Assembly (NCBI GenBank): GCA_004553625.1
Contig: SFKX01000008.1
Location: 55,037 to 119,036, forward strand
DNA length: 64,000 nucleotides
Direction: 5' to 3'
From: Clostridiales bacterium
Lineage (GTDB): Bacteria; Bacillota_A; Clostridia; Oscillospirales; Oscillospiraceae
The position numbers were made by a program, and so were the translations under genes. Positions 51,071 to 58,321 of this stretch are shown piece after piece; position 1 is the first letter of the stretch; each line of letters starts with the position of its first letter. The notes under the pieces are model-generated. The model searched no databases. It saw nothing but the letters and a program-made list of their open reading frames with translations, and had not been told where the DNA came from.

Positions 51071-52390
51071 TCAACGCGCTCCATTGGCTGCGTTCATAAA
51101 CCTCCGGTGGAACTGCGTTACTATGGCGTTGGTAGTATATTCGCCCAAAATCGCCGGTGGCGCCGTTATTACCACCCTGTCCAACATATCCGCAAATTCA
51201 GGCTCCATCAGCATGCGGTCCACATATGGGTAGCACCACTTGCTTTGGAAATTGCAGATGATGAGCCTGGTGTCGGGCAGTTGCGAGTTTCTCAACATGC
51301 GCAGGTTGTGTCTTATTCCGTCCAGGCCGTCCGCATCCGGGGAATCGTATCCACGATATTTCAGTATCTCTCTGGCAAGAGATAGAGCATAGTCCAGTCT
51401 ACAGTCGCATTCCGCGCCGCTCAAATAGTCGTTCTCGACCATATAATCGCGCAGAGCCTCAAGCGCGCTGATTTTTCCCCCAACCTCATATTCCCTGACC
51501 AGCTCTCTCATTTTCTCACTCTGGACCTGCCGGAACATGATGAAACTGTTGATATAAGCCGGCCTCGCCTGGAGCGCCAAGGCGGTCTGGCAGGGCTCGA
51601 ACATGAGGGTAAAGTTGGTCCTGTATCCGTGCTCGTGAAGCATCAGGGCCAGGTTATGGCCGCGGAAATAGTCCTTGACCTCGCCCTCGTCATATCGGCG
51701 CATAAACCTGCCGCTGCCAGACATCAGCTCCTTCACGTTCTCCTTGTTAACGGCGCCAGTGTGGGGTACTTTGATGACGATCCTGTGTTCCCCGATTATT
51801 TCCTTAAATCTCGCGGCCTCCTCCAGCAGCTGGTTCTCACTCGCTCCGAACGGGTCATTCAGCTCAACGCTGATATCGCAGCCAGGTCCAAGTATTCGAC
51901 CAATTTCGCGCATCACCTCATCCCTGTCCTTAAATCTGCCGCCAACGTTTGCCTTGGGGTCGTTCAAAAACAGGTTGTAGATTATCGCGGGGTTGCATGT
52001 CAGATTCGATATGATATCCTTAACCTGTTCCACGTCATAAGGGTTCGCAGAATCGGCGGAAAACAGGAGTTTGGTTGGTCTTCTCTGGTTATTTTTTTCG
52101 TAGGCGATGTCGCGATGAAGGTCAGCGCGAAGCACGTTGCCGCAGTCGAGCCTGAACTCCACCCTAAATCCCGCCGGGGTCTCATTAGGTGCAGTTTTGA
52201 GGTCATTCACAACTTTTTTAAAATACGGCGTTACGCCGAATGCCGTCGGTTTTGCACGCCGTATCTCCTCGCAGAGCTCGAAAGGCAGCTCAATGTCCTC
52301 AACCCGGGCGGCATATCCGTAATCCTCCGCCGCGATGGGCGTATCATCTCCAAGGGCTGTTTTAAGCGTACACCTGAGGTAATTTTCCAT
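51071..52390 (-). CDS. Transaldolase-like TIM-barrel protein
   Basis: 439 residues; the second half resembles transaldolase. The candidate Schiff-base Lys is in HRIVIKVPHTGAVN (family 'i.iKiP.T..G..a'), preceded by SVELNDPFGASENQLLEEAARF (cf. 'SlEv...D...mi.eA..l') and followed by FTLMFEPCQTALALQARPAYINSFIMF (cf. 'vTlvfs..QA..aa.agA.yiSpF.gR'). The first 130 and last 110 residues are not shared with TalA/TalC, so the protein is much larger than usual and the substrate may differ. It sits beside split transketolase genes, as in a non-oxidative pentose-type pathway. Confidence 0.7.
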   Translation of the reverse strand: MENYLRCTLKTALGDDTPIAAEDYGYAARVEDIELPFELCEEIRRAKPTAFGVTPYFKKVVNDLKTAPNETPAGFRVEFRLDCGNVLRADLHRDIAYEKNNQRRPTKLLFSADSANPYDVEQVKDIISNLTCNPAIIYNLFLNDPKANVGGRFKDRDEVMREIGRILGPGCDISVELNDPFGASENQLLEEAARFKEIIGEHRIVIKVPHTGAVNKENVKELMSGSGRFMRRYDEGEVKDYFRGHNLALMLHEHGYRTNFTLMFEPCQTALALQARPAYINSFIMFRQVQSEKMRELVREYEVGGKISALEALRDYMVENDYLSGAECDCRLDYALSLAREILKYRGYDSPDADGLDGIRHNLRMLRNSQLPDTRLIICNFQSKWCYPYVDRMLMEPEFADMLDRVVITAPPAILGEYTTNAIVTQFHRRFMNAANGAR

Positions 52391-52402
52391 ACTTGCCTCC
52401 GT

Positions 52403-53368
52403 TTACTTTCTTTTGAGCGTCTCCAGCACTTTAACGGCTATGTCCTTTGCAGTCAGGCAGAAGCGCTCCATAAGCAGCGGGGTGAACCCCACCTCGCCGA
52501 AAACATCGTTAATGCCGACAAACCCGACAGGCACCGGGCACTCACTACAGACCGCCTCCGCAACGGCCGAACCCAGGCCGCCGATGACACTGTGATTTTC
52601 TGCGGTAACTATGGCACCGGTTTCCCGGGCAGCGCGCACCACCGCTTCTCTGTCCAGCGGCTTTATAGTGAACATATCCAGCACCCGGACAGAAACACCC
52701 TCGCCAGCAAGCAACTCCGCCGCTTTAAGTGCTTCAGGCACTTCCAGGCCGCAGGCTATCACGGTGGCGTCGGTTCCGTCCCGGAGCATCACAGACGTGC
52801 CGATGTCAAAGTCGCTGCCTTCCCCATAAATGCGCGGTGCGTTGAGACGAAAGAGTCTGATGTAGCACATTCCGTATTCAGCGGCTATCTTGGGAAGCAG
52901 GTTTTGGAGCATAGCAGAATCCGTCGGCTCTATCACCGTCATTCCTGGTATGGTGCGCATGAGCGCAATATCCTCATTTGCCTGATGAGTACCTCCATTG
53001 AGCGCGGACGCAGTCCCAGGATCACTTCCGACGATTTTGATGTTAAGTTTGGCATACGCCCCGCTGACAAACACCTGATCAAAGGCCCTGCGCGTGGCAA
53101 ATGCTGCGAAAGAGTGCACAAATGGCACAAAGCCTTCCGCTGACACGCCGGCTGCCAGCCCGACCATATTAGCCTCTGCTATGCCGCAGTCGTAAATGCT
53201 CTTTTCACGTCCCTGCTTATATGGCAGAAGCCCCACAGCCCGCATGAGGTCAGCATCAAAGGCCAGTACCGGTGCACCCTCGTCTATGAGCTTCACCAGG
53301 GTCTGGCTGTAATGCTGCCTCATCTGCTTTTCATCGGGGTTAATCATATCAAGAAGCTTAACATTCAT
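52403..53368 (-). CDS. Transketolase, C-terminal subunit
   Basis: 321 residues containing the Pyr (pyrimidine-binding) and C-terminal transketolase domains: FDADLMRAVG, YDCGIAEANMVGLAAGVSAEG (catalytic Glu of the 'GiaE' motif), VGSDPGTASALNGGTHQANEDIALMRTIPGMTVIEPTD and the Rossmann-like tail. It forms a heteromeric transketolase with the N-terminal subunit whose gene overlaps by 4 nt. Split transketolases are frequent in catabolic operons (for example apulose-4-phosphate or sulfofructose transketolases), so the substrate need not be a pentose phosphate. Confidence 0.92.
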   Translation of the reverse strand: MNVKLLDMINPDEKQMRQHYSQTLVKLIDEGAPVLAFDADLMRAVGLLPYKQGREKSIYDCGIAEANMVGLAAGVSAEGFVPFVHSFAAFATRRAFDQVFVSGAYAKLNIKIVGSDPGTASALNGGTHQANEDIALMRTIPGMTVIEPTDSAMLQNLLPKIAAEYGMCYIRLFRLNAPRIYGEGSDFDIGTSVMLRDGTDATVIACGLEVPEALKAAELLAGEGVSVRVLDMFTIKPLDREAVVRAARETGAIVTAENHSVIGGLGSAVAEAVCSECPVPVGFVGINDVFGEVGFTPLLMERFCLTAKDIAVKVLETLKRK

Positions 53369-54216
53369 AGCAAAGCCTCCTTTTCAAGCAAAAGCGATGC
53401 AATGGTCTCATCAGCTATTTTGTCAGATACTTCCATGTTGTGGTTTGTGGGCAGCTGCGGGTCAAAGGCCGCCGGACAGCCGAGGCCTTTTACCGTATTG
53501 AGTACTATTAGCTTAGGCCTGGCCGTATCGAATTTTGCCGCCTCCACAGCGCTGCATATCTCGTCCACATCGTTCCCGTTGGCCACTTCTGCCGTGTACC
53601 AGCCGAAACTCTCAAACTTCTCGCAGATATTCCCGAGCGGCAACACCTCATCCGTGGCGCCGTCCAGCTGAAAGCCGTTTTTGTCCACAAAAACTATCAC
53701 GTTGTCGAGGTGATTCGCCGGCGCGAACATGGCGCATTCCCACACCTGTCCTTCAGCCAGCTCGCCGTCGCCTAACACAATATAGGTGTAATTGTCCAAG
53801 TTCTTTAGCTTGCATCCTAGTGCCATGCCCAGCCCGCTTGAAAAGCCCTGACCCAGCGAGCCTGTTGTCATATCCACGCCTGGCGTCTTGTTTCTGTCCG
53901 TATGACTAGGCAATCTTGTCCCAAGGCGGTTGAGCGTTTTGAGTTCGTCCAGCGGAAAAAAGCCACGCAACGCCAGGGCAGCATACATCGCCGGGCCGGC
54001 ATGGCCCTTTGAAATAACTATCCTGTCCCGGCTTTCCATGCGAGGCTCACTGCTGTCAAATTTCATCAAGCGGCCGTAAAGGCAGGCCATGAGCTCGGCC
54101 ATGGACATGCTGCCGCCAACATGGCCGGCACCTATCGACCTAAATTCCTCCATGCACTGGATACGTATATCCGTAGCAAACAGCTTTAATCTTTTTTGTT
54201 CCTGAGCACTGAGCAT
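53365..54216 (-). CDS. Transketolase, N-terminal (TPP-binding) subunit
   Basis: 283 residues with the thiamine-diphosphate PP domain: RSIGAGHVGGSMSMAELMACLYG, DMTTGSLGQGFSSGLGMALG and the metal/TPP motif GDGELAEGQVWECAMFA..NLDNVIVFVDKN. First gene of the 13-gene operon. It transfers a two-carbon ketol unit together with the C-terminal subunit. Weak SD (GGGTGAA). The upstream region carries LacI-type operators. Confidence 0.93.
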   Translation of the reverse strand: MLSAQEQKRLKLFATDIRIQCMEEFRSIGAGHVGGSMSMAELMACLYGRLMKFDSSEPRMESRDRIVISKGHAGPAMYAALALRGFFPLDELKTLNRLGTRLPSHTDRNKTPGVDMTTGSLGQGFSSGLGMALGCKLKNLDNYTYIVLGDGELAEGQVWECAMFAPANHLDNVIVFVDKNGFQLDGATDEVLPLGNICEKFESFGWYTAEVANGNDVDEICSAVEAAKFDTARPKLIVLNTVKGLGCPAAFDPQLPTNHNMEVSDKIADETIASLLLEKEALL

Positions 54217-54361
54217 TTACATTTCACCCGCTTTTTCACAGTGTTTGCTTTTTATACTATAGCCGCGCTGGATATGGGCCGCCACATGTGCATATATTCC
54301 GTCACTCTGAGCTCCCATATAAATAATACACTAATGCAGCGGATTTACCCGGGCTTTTTAT

Positions 54362-54375
54362 GCAAACGTTTTCGC
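54362..54375. promoter_or_regulatory. LacI-type operator, site 1
   Basis: GCAAACGTTTTCGC, an imperfect dyad around CG with the CAAACGTTT core; about 150 bp upstream of the transketolase start. Confidence 0.5.
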
Positions 54376-54537
54376 TCAAACGCCTCCGCCATCCAATTTA
54401 TGTGCGATTGTTAATTAGGCTGAAAAAGTTCGCATTGTGTGTTTTCTTGTCTTATTATTGCCCTTGATTGCATAATTTAGTTATGATGCAATAAATCGTC
54501 AGTGATTTTTTGTGTAAGGTGTTCATAGGGCGCGAGA

Positions 54538-54549
54538 ACAAACGTTTGT
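54538..54549. promoter_or_regulatory. LacI-type operator, site 2
   Basis: Perfect 12-bp palindrome ACAAACGTTTGT, 176 bp centre to centre from site 1 and about 40 bp upstream of the plus-strand TATAAT. The shared core suggests one regulator, most likely the LacI protein encoded at 56062-57138. Confidence 0.6.
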
Positions 54550-54632
54550 GTAAATCGGCCAACGTAATCTCTGCTGATGCATTTATAATTGATTTGTAAA
54601 ACCGGCAAATGATTTGATTGGAGGCACTGCCA

Positions 54633-56072
54633 GTGGAGCTGGAATTTGAATATGGCAAAGAGATGATGCGGGCGGTTTTGCCCGATAGCACGGATGTTTT
54701 TGTGCCCGGCGAGACGGTGAGCGACCCGCCATTTATACCGGAAGCGAAGCTGCGCCAGGCTACGCTTAACTCCATAAGGTCGCCGATAGGCATGGCGCCG
54801 CTGTCCGAGTTGGCGCACAGTGACTCAACGGTCACCATCATCATTCCCGATATCGTAAAAGGCGGCTGTCAAGAGACTTCACACCGGAGAGTGTCGATAC
54901 GTCTGATCCTCGACGAGCTATATTCCGCCCAGGTGAAGAAAGAAAACATCCTACTCATTTTTTCAAACGGTCTCCATCCCAGGACAAACCGCGAAGAAAT
55001 GCTGAAGATACTTGGCGCGGAGCTTTTTGACGAATTCTATCCGACAGGCCAGATAATCAGTCATGACAGTGAGGACTGGGAGCACCTTGTCGATCTAGGC
55101 ACTACTGCCAGAGGCGATAGGGTGATAATGAACAAGTATGTCTTCGACTCAGATGTGGCCATCCTTATAGGCCATACGCAGGGGAATCCATATGGAGGCT
55201 ATTCCGGCGGCTACAAGCACTGTGCAACAGGTATTACACATTGGCGGAGCATTGCCGCACACCATGTACCTCAGGTAATGCACAGGGACGACTTTGTCCC
55301 CGTGTCCTGCAAATCGCTCATGCGCACAAAGTTCGACGAAATTGGCATGTACATGGAAGAAGCCATGGGCAAAAAATTCTTTTGTTGCGACGCGGTCCTG
55401 GACTCCAAGTCTCGCCAAACCGCCATCTTCAGCGGCTATGCAAAAGAAATGCAGCCTCTCTCCTGGGAGGCTGCTGATAAGAGAACGTATGTACACTGGG
55501 CAAAGAAGAAGTATGACATCATTGTTTTTGGTATGCCTCAGGATTTTCACTACGGCAACGGCATGGGTACCAATCCCATACAGTTCATGCAGGCTCTGTC
55601 CGCCCAGGTCATAAGACACAAGAGAGTAATGAGCGAGCGCTGCGTATTTATCTGCGCCTCAGCCTGCGACGGCTTTTTCAACGACATGCGCTGGCCATAC
55701 GCCAAGGAGCTTTTCCGCCTATTTTGCAGCAGCTGCAACACCTTGCCGGACATGGCAAAATACGGAGAGTCCTTTGCGTTGCGCAAGGATTACGTTGACA
55801 AATATCGCTTTGAGGGTGCCTTCCACCCGTATCACGGTTTTTCCATGATGAGCTGCGGTCATCTGGCGGAGGCGAATACTTCAGCAATATATCTCGTTGG
55901 AGCAAAAAACCCAGGCTATGCGCGGGTAATGGGCTTGAAAACCCGGGCCACAATCGAAGAGGCCCTAGAAGATGCTGTGAAGAAATACACTGGCCCTAGT
56001 CCTAACATTCTGGCGCTGCCAAAGGCATTCAACTTGGCCGCAGTGCATTTGTGTATGAAAGATGAACAATAG
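54633..56072 (+). CDS. LarA-like racemase/epimerase family protein
   Basis: 479-residue member of the lactate-racemase (LarA, DUF2088) superfamily, whose founding member uses a nickel-pincer cofactor to racemise 2-hydroxyacids. Matching blocks: VTIIIPDIVKGGCQETSHRR, DLGTTARGDRVIMNKYVFDSDVAILIG, and GGYSGGYK, which keeps the cofactor-attachment Lys (SGGxK). Two active-site positions look different from LarA: the 'DHTRP' block is DIVKG, and the His before AGFSGG appears to be Asn (GNPYGG). Hence a non-lactate hydroxyacid or sugar acid is likely. No larB/C/E cofactor genes nearby. GTG 54633 chosen: GGAGG 8 nt upstream. Confidence 0.8.
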   Translation: MELEFEYGKEMMRAVLPDSTDVFVPGETVSDPPFIPEAKLRQATLNSIRSPIGMAPLSELAHSDSTVTIIIPDIVKGGCQETSHRRVSIRLILDELYSAQVKKENILLIFSNGLHPRTNREEMLKILGAELFDEFYPTGQIISHDSEDWEHLVDLGTTARGDRVIMNKYVFDSDVAILIGHTQGNPYGGYSGGYKHCATGITHWRSIAAHHVPQVMHRDDFVPVSCKSLMRTKFDEIGMYMEEAMGKKFFCCDAVLDSKSRQTAIFSGYAKEMQPLSWEAADKRTYVHWAKKKYDIIVFGMPQDFHYGNGMGTNPIQFMQALSAQVIRHKRVMSERCVFICASACDGFFNDMRWPYAKELFRLFCSSCNTLPDMAKYGESFALRKDYVDKYRFEGAFHPYHGFSMMSCGHLAEANTSAIYLVGAKNPGYARVMGLKTRATIEEALEDAVKKYTGPSPNILALPKAFNLAAVHLCMKDEQ

Positions 56073-57138
56073 CAGCTTCAACAACCCGCCGCTCAACGCA
56101 TCCAATAAGGTCACGCTGAAGGAGATCGCTCGAGAGGCCAATGTATCCATATCAACAGTCTCACGTGTCCTCAACGGCCGCGGCAAATCCGCCGCTGGAA
56201 GGGAGGTCAGCGAGCGCATTTGGGAGATTGTCAACCGCACCAATTACATTCCGAACAAGGCTGCACAAAGCTTGCGTTCGGCAAACCGCGGTAAAGGCGA
56301 ACTGCATGGCAGTATCGAATGCCTGCTCGCCAGGATGCCGTTTTCGGAAAAGGACCAGTTCTTTTCCGAGCTCGCCAGGAGTGTAGAATTCGAGGCAAAT
56401 TCCCTCGGTTATGACGTCAAATACTCATTCACGACAAAGTCACTCTACAACCGCGAGGCGATGAGCGAGCTATCGAGCTGCCATGCTGACGGCATTATCA
56501 TCATGGGGCGCTGTGACAAGCAGGTATTCTCGCTGCTCAACCAACAGTTTAAAAGCATCTGTTATGTAGGGCTCAATCAGCTCAACGGCAGCTGTGACCA
56601 GGTCATCTGCGACGGCATGGAGGCCAGCAAATCTGCAGTAAACTTCCTCATCAGTTTAGGCCACCGGCACATCGGCTACGTCGGCGAAATCCAGGATGAG
56701 ATTCGTTACCTTGGATACCGAAATGCCATGATAGAGAACGGTATCCCCACAGACAGCCGCCTTGCAAAAAACGTAAAACTGTCCTATAAAGGCGGATATG
56801 AAGGCGCAAAGGCTCTGATAAGCAGCAGCGGCGGCAGCATCACCGCGCTGTTTTGCGCCAATGATAACACCGCCATCGGTGCCATGAGCGCCCTGCAGGA
56901 AATGGGCCTGAGCGTGCCGAAGGACGTTTCCGTTATTGGCGTGGACAACATTGCGACTTCGCGATACCTGACGCCTTCACTTACTACGATCGCAATACCC
57001 ATCGAAGAAATGGGCAAAACCGCAGCCAAGCTGCTGCACGACAGGATACGCGGCGGCCACCAGGTGCAGATAAAAGCCATGCTGCCGTCAAAAATTGAGA
57101 TACGCGAGAGCTGCATGAAGTTGAAAACGGCGAAATGA
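56062..57138 (+). CDS. LacI family regulator of the catabolic island
   Basis: 358-residue LacI-type regulator. After an Asn-rich 16-residue leader comes the HTH VTLKEIAREANVSISTVSRVLNGRG with hinge, then a sugar-binding-like effector domain (YVGLNQLNGSCDQVICDG, LISLGHRHIGYVGE, VIGVDNIATSRYLTPSLTTI). It overlaps the LarA-like gene by 11 nt and is presumably co-transcribed. The two CAAACGTTT-core palindromes in the divergent promoter region are its natural targets; the inducer is probably a pathway intermediate. Confidence 0.93.
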   Translation: MNNSSFNNPPLNASNKVTLKEIAREANVSISTVSRVLNGRGKSAAGREVSERIWEIVNRTNYIPNKAAQSLRSANRGKGELHGSIECLLARMPFSEKDQFFSELARSVEFEANSLGYDVKYSFTTKSLYNREAMSELSSCHADGIIIMGRCDKQVFSLLNQQFKSICYVGLNQLNGSCDQVICDGMEASKSAVNFLISLGHRHIGYVGEIQDEIRYLGYRNAMIENGIPTDSRLAKNVKLSYKGGYEGAKALISSSGGSITALFCANDNTAIGAMSALQEMGLSVPKDVSVIGVDNIATSRYLTPSLTTIAIPIEEMGKTAAKLLHDRIRGGHQVQIKAMLPSKIEIRESCMKLKTAK

Positions 57139-57164
57139 GCCCTTGCAATGTTTAGGGAGGTAGT

Positions 57165-57653
57165 TTGAGTTTGGAAATAGTGATAGGGGCAGACAAGGGA
57201 GGCTTTGCCCTTAAAGAGGCGATAGCGCAACATCTCAGGGACTCTGGTTTTGCCGTTGAGGACGTTGGCACACTGTCTTTGGAGCGGCCCGTTGACTATG
57301 TCTCCGCAGCGCAGCGCGCGGCCCGCCTGATTTCTGAGGGCTGCGCCGAGCGTGCAATCCTCGTCTGCGGCACCGGCATGGGTATGTCCGTCACCGCCAA
57401 CAAGATAAAAGGCGTTCGCGCCGCTGTCGTCGAAAGCATCTATGCAGCAGAATACGCCAGGAAGATCAACAACGCCAACGTGCTTTGCCTCGGCGGCTTT
57501 ATCGTCGGCTCGGCAATGGCCTGCGAAATCGTGGATGTTTTCCTTAAAACCGGCTATCTAGATGGTTTTCCCCAGTGGCGAATCGATTACCTCTCCAAGC
57601 AGATGGGCAAGCTGGAACAACTGGAGACGGAGAGTTTCCGCACGGCTCAATAA
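57165..57653 (+). CDS. RpiB/LacA/LacB family sugar-phosphate isomerase
   Basis: 162-residue isomerase of the RpiB family. The catalytic Cys motif ILVCGTGMGMSVTANKIKGVRAA is intact and a C-terminal Arg is kept (PQWRIDYL). Two conserved His positions are changed: GADKGGF where the family has G(S/C)DHxGF, and RKINNANVLCLGG where it has RxHNDxN. Those His residues help open the ring and bind phosphate, so the substrate may be open-chain or not phosphorylated at the usual position (compare EryI tetrulose-phosphate isomerase and SqwI sulfoerythrose isomerase). TTG start at 57165 (GGGAGG 4 nt away) or TTG 57171 (10 nt). Confidence 0.88.
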   Translation: MSLEIVIGADKGGFALKEAIAQHLRDSGFAVEDVGTLSLERPVDYVSAAQRAARLISEGCAERAILVCGTGMGMSVTANKIKGVRAAVVESIYAAEYARKINNANVLCLGGFIVGSAMACEIVDVFLKTGYLDGFPQWRIDYLSKQMGKLEQLETESFRTAQ

Positions 57654-58035
57654 ATACTGCACCGGGCGAGATGTAGTTCCCGCCCGGTTTTTTCGTATAT
57701 ACATTCGACGCCCCGCCCAGAAGCTCCCGCGTTCCTGCCTGAGCAATTCAGCAGTTGTTCTTCAATTGCTTTCCCTCCCTGGGAAGCGTAATGAAACAAT
57801 AGCTTACAGCGACATCGCATAAACATATGAGCACGCTGGCAAAACAATTATCAGCCCTGTAACATCGCTTGCCGGCACCGGTCCGCTTGTGCATGGCGAT
57901 TACCAGATGAAAATATACTAAAGAGCTTTGGCTGCAGCCAACATATATTCTGACGACGACCTTGTGGTCAGTTCGGACTTTGCGCCAGTAACAGAGCGAC
58001 TGCAAGCTCGAACGCAAACTGCAAGGGACATAAAC
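57654..58035. other. Intergenic region right of the island
   Basis: About 380 bp. Apart from the terminator at its left end and the tRNA terminator at its right end, no gene, integrase remnant or tRNA-derived direct repeat was found. Small open frames here lack ribosome binding sites. Confidence 0.4.
57661..57694 (+). terminator. Terminator of the larA-lacI-rpiB operon
   Basis: ACCGGGCG / CGCCCGGT stem, 12-nt loop, then TTTTTTCG, 7 nt after the isomerase stop. Confidence 0.8.
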
Positions 58036-58076
58036 AAAGCGCTGTTTCAGCGGGAAACCGCACAAAACAGCGCTTT
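58036..58076 (-). terminator. Terminator of the tRNA-Ser gene
   Basis: 12-bp arms AAAGCGCTGTTT / AAACAGCGCTTT enclosing a second stem GCGG-GAAA-CCGC; on the minus strand it follows the tRNA 3' end directly and ends in TTTGTTTA. Confidence 0.7.
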
Positions 58077-58164
58077 GGCGCAGCGGGTGGGATTCGAACC
58101 CACGTGATGTCTCCATCAAACTGATTTCGAGTCAGCCCCGTTATGACCACTTCGATACCGCTGC
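58076..58164 (-). tRNA. tRNA-Ser (anticodon CGA)
   Basis: 89-nt class II tRNA read on the minus strand. Acceptor arms GCAGCGG / CCGCTGC, discriminator G and encoded CCA; anticodon stem with loop CTCGAAA (anticodon CGA, reads UCG); long variable arm with GATG-GAGA-CATC; T-arm GTGGG-TTCGAAT-CCCAC. The 3' end points toward the catabolic island. Terminator follows directly. Confidence 0.93.
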
Positions 58165-58321
58165 ACAGTAACGTTTATTATATACAAGCGCCGGCAAAAA
58201 ATCAAGGCTCTTTTTTCCCCGTGCGCAGCTGAGGAGAGGCGCGCGGAAATAGACTGTGGATTTTTCGCGGCGGACATTATATACTACTGTCTGCGTATCC
58301 GCATTTGGGAGGGTTTTCGAC

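Larger units (their letters stand above)
54217..54632. promoter_or_regulatory. Divergent control region of the catabolic island
   Basis: 416 bp without a gene, AT-rich compared with the rest. Holds two LacI-type palindromes (see separate entries), a plus-strand TATAAT at 54584-54589 before the LarA-like gene, and a minus-strand TATAGT (54256-54261) before the transketolase genes; neither has a strong -35, which fits promoters that need activation or are kept weak. Confidence 0.5.

Noticed and set aside
54455..54844. Two minus-strand open frames of 113-129 codons
   Set aside because: They run from inside the LarA-like coding region into the AT-rich control region and show no domain.
58165..58321. 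Fluoride (crcB) riboswitch before the CLC gene
   Set aside because: The conserved GGNGATGG and CTGATG-type segments were not found in the leader.
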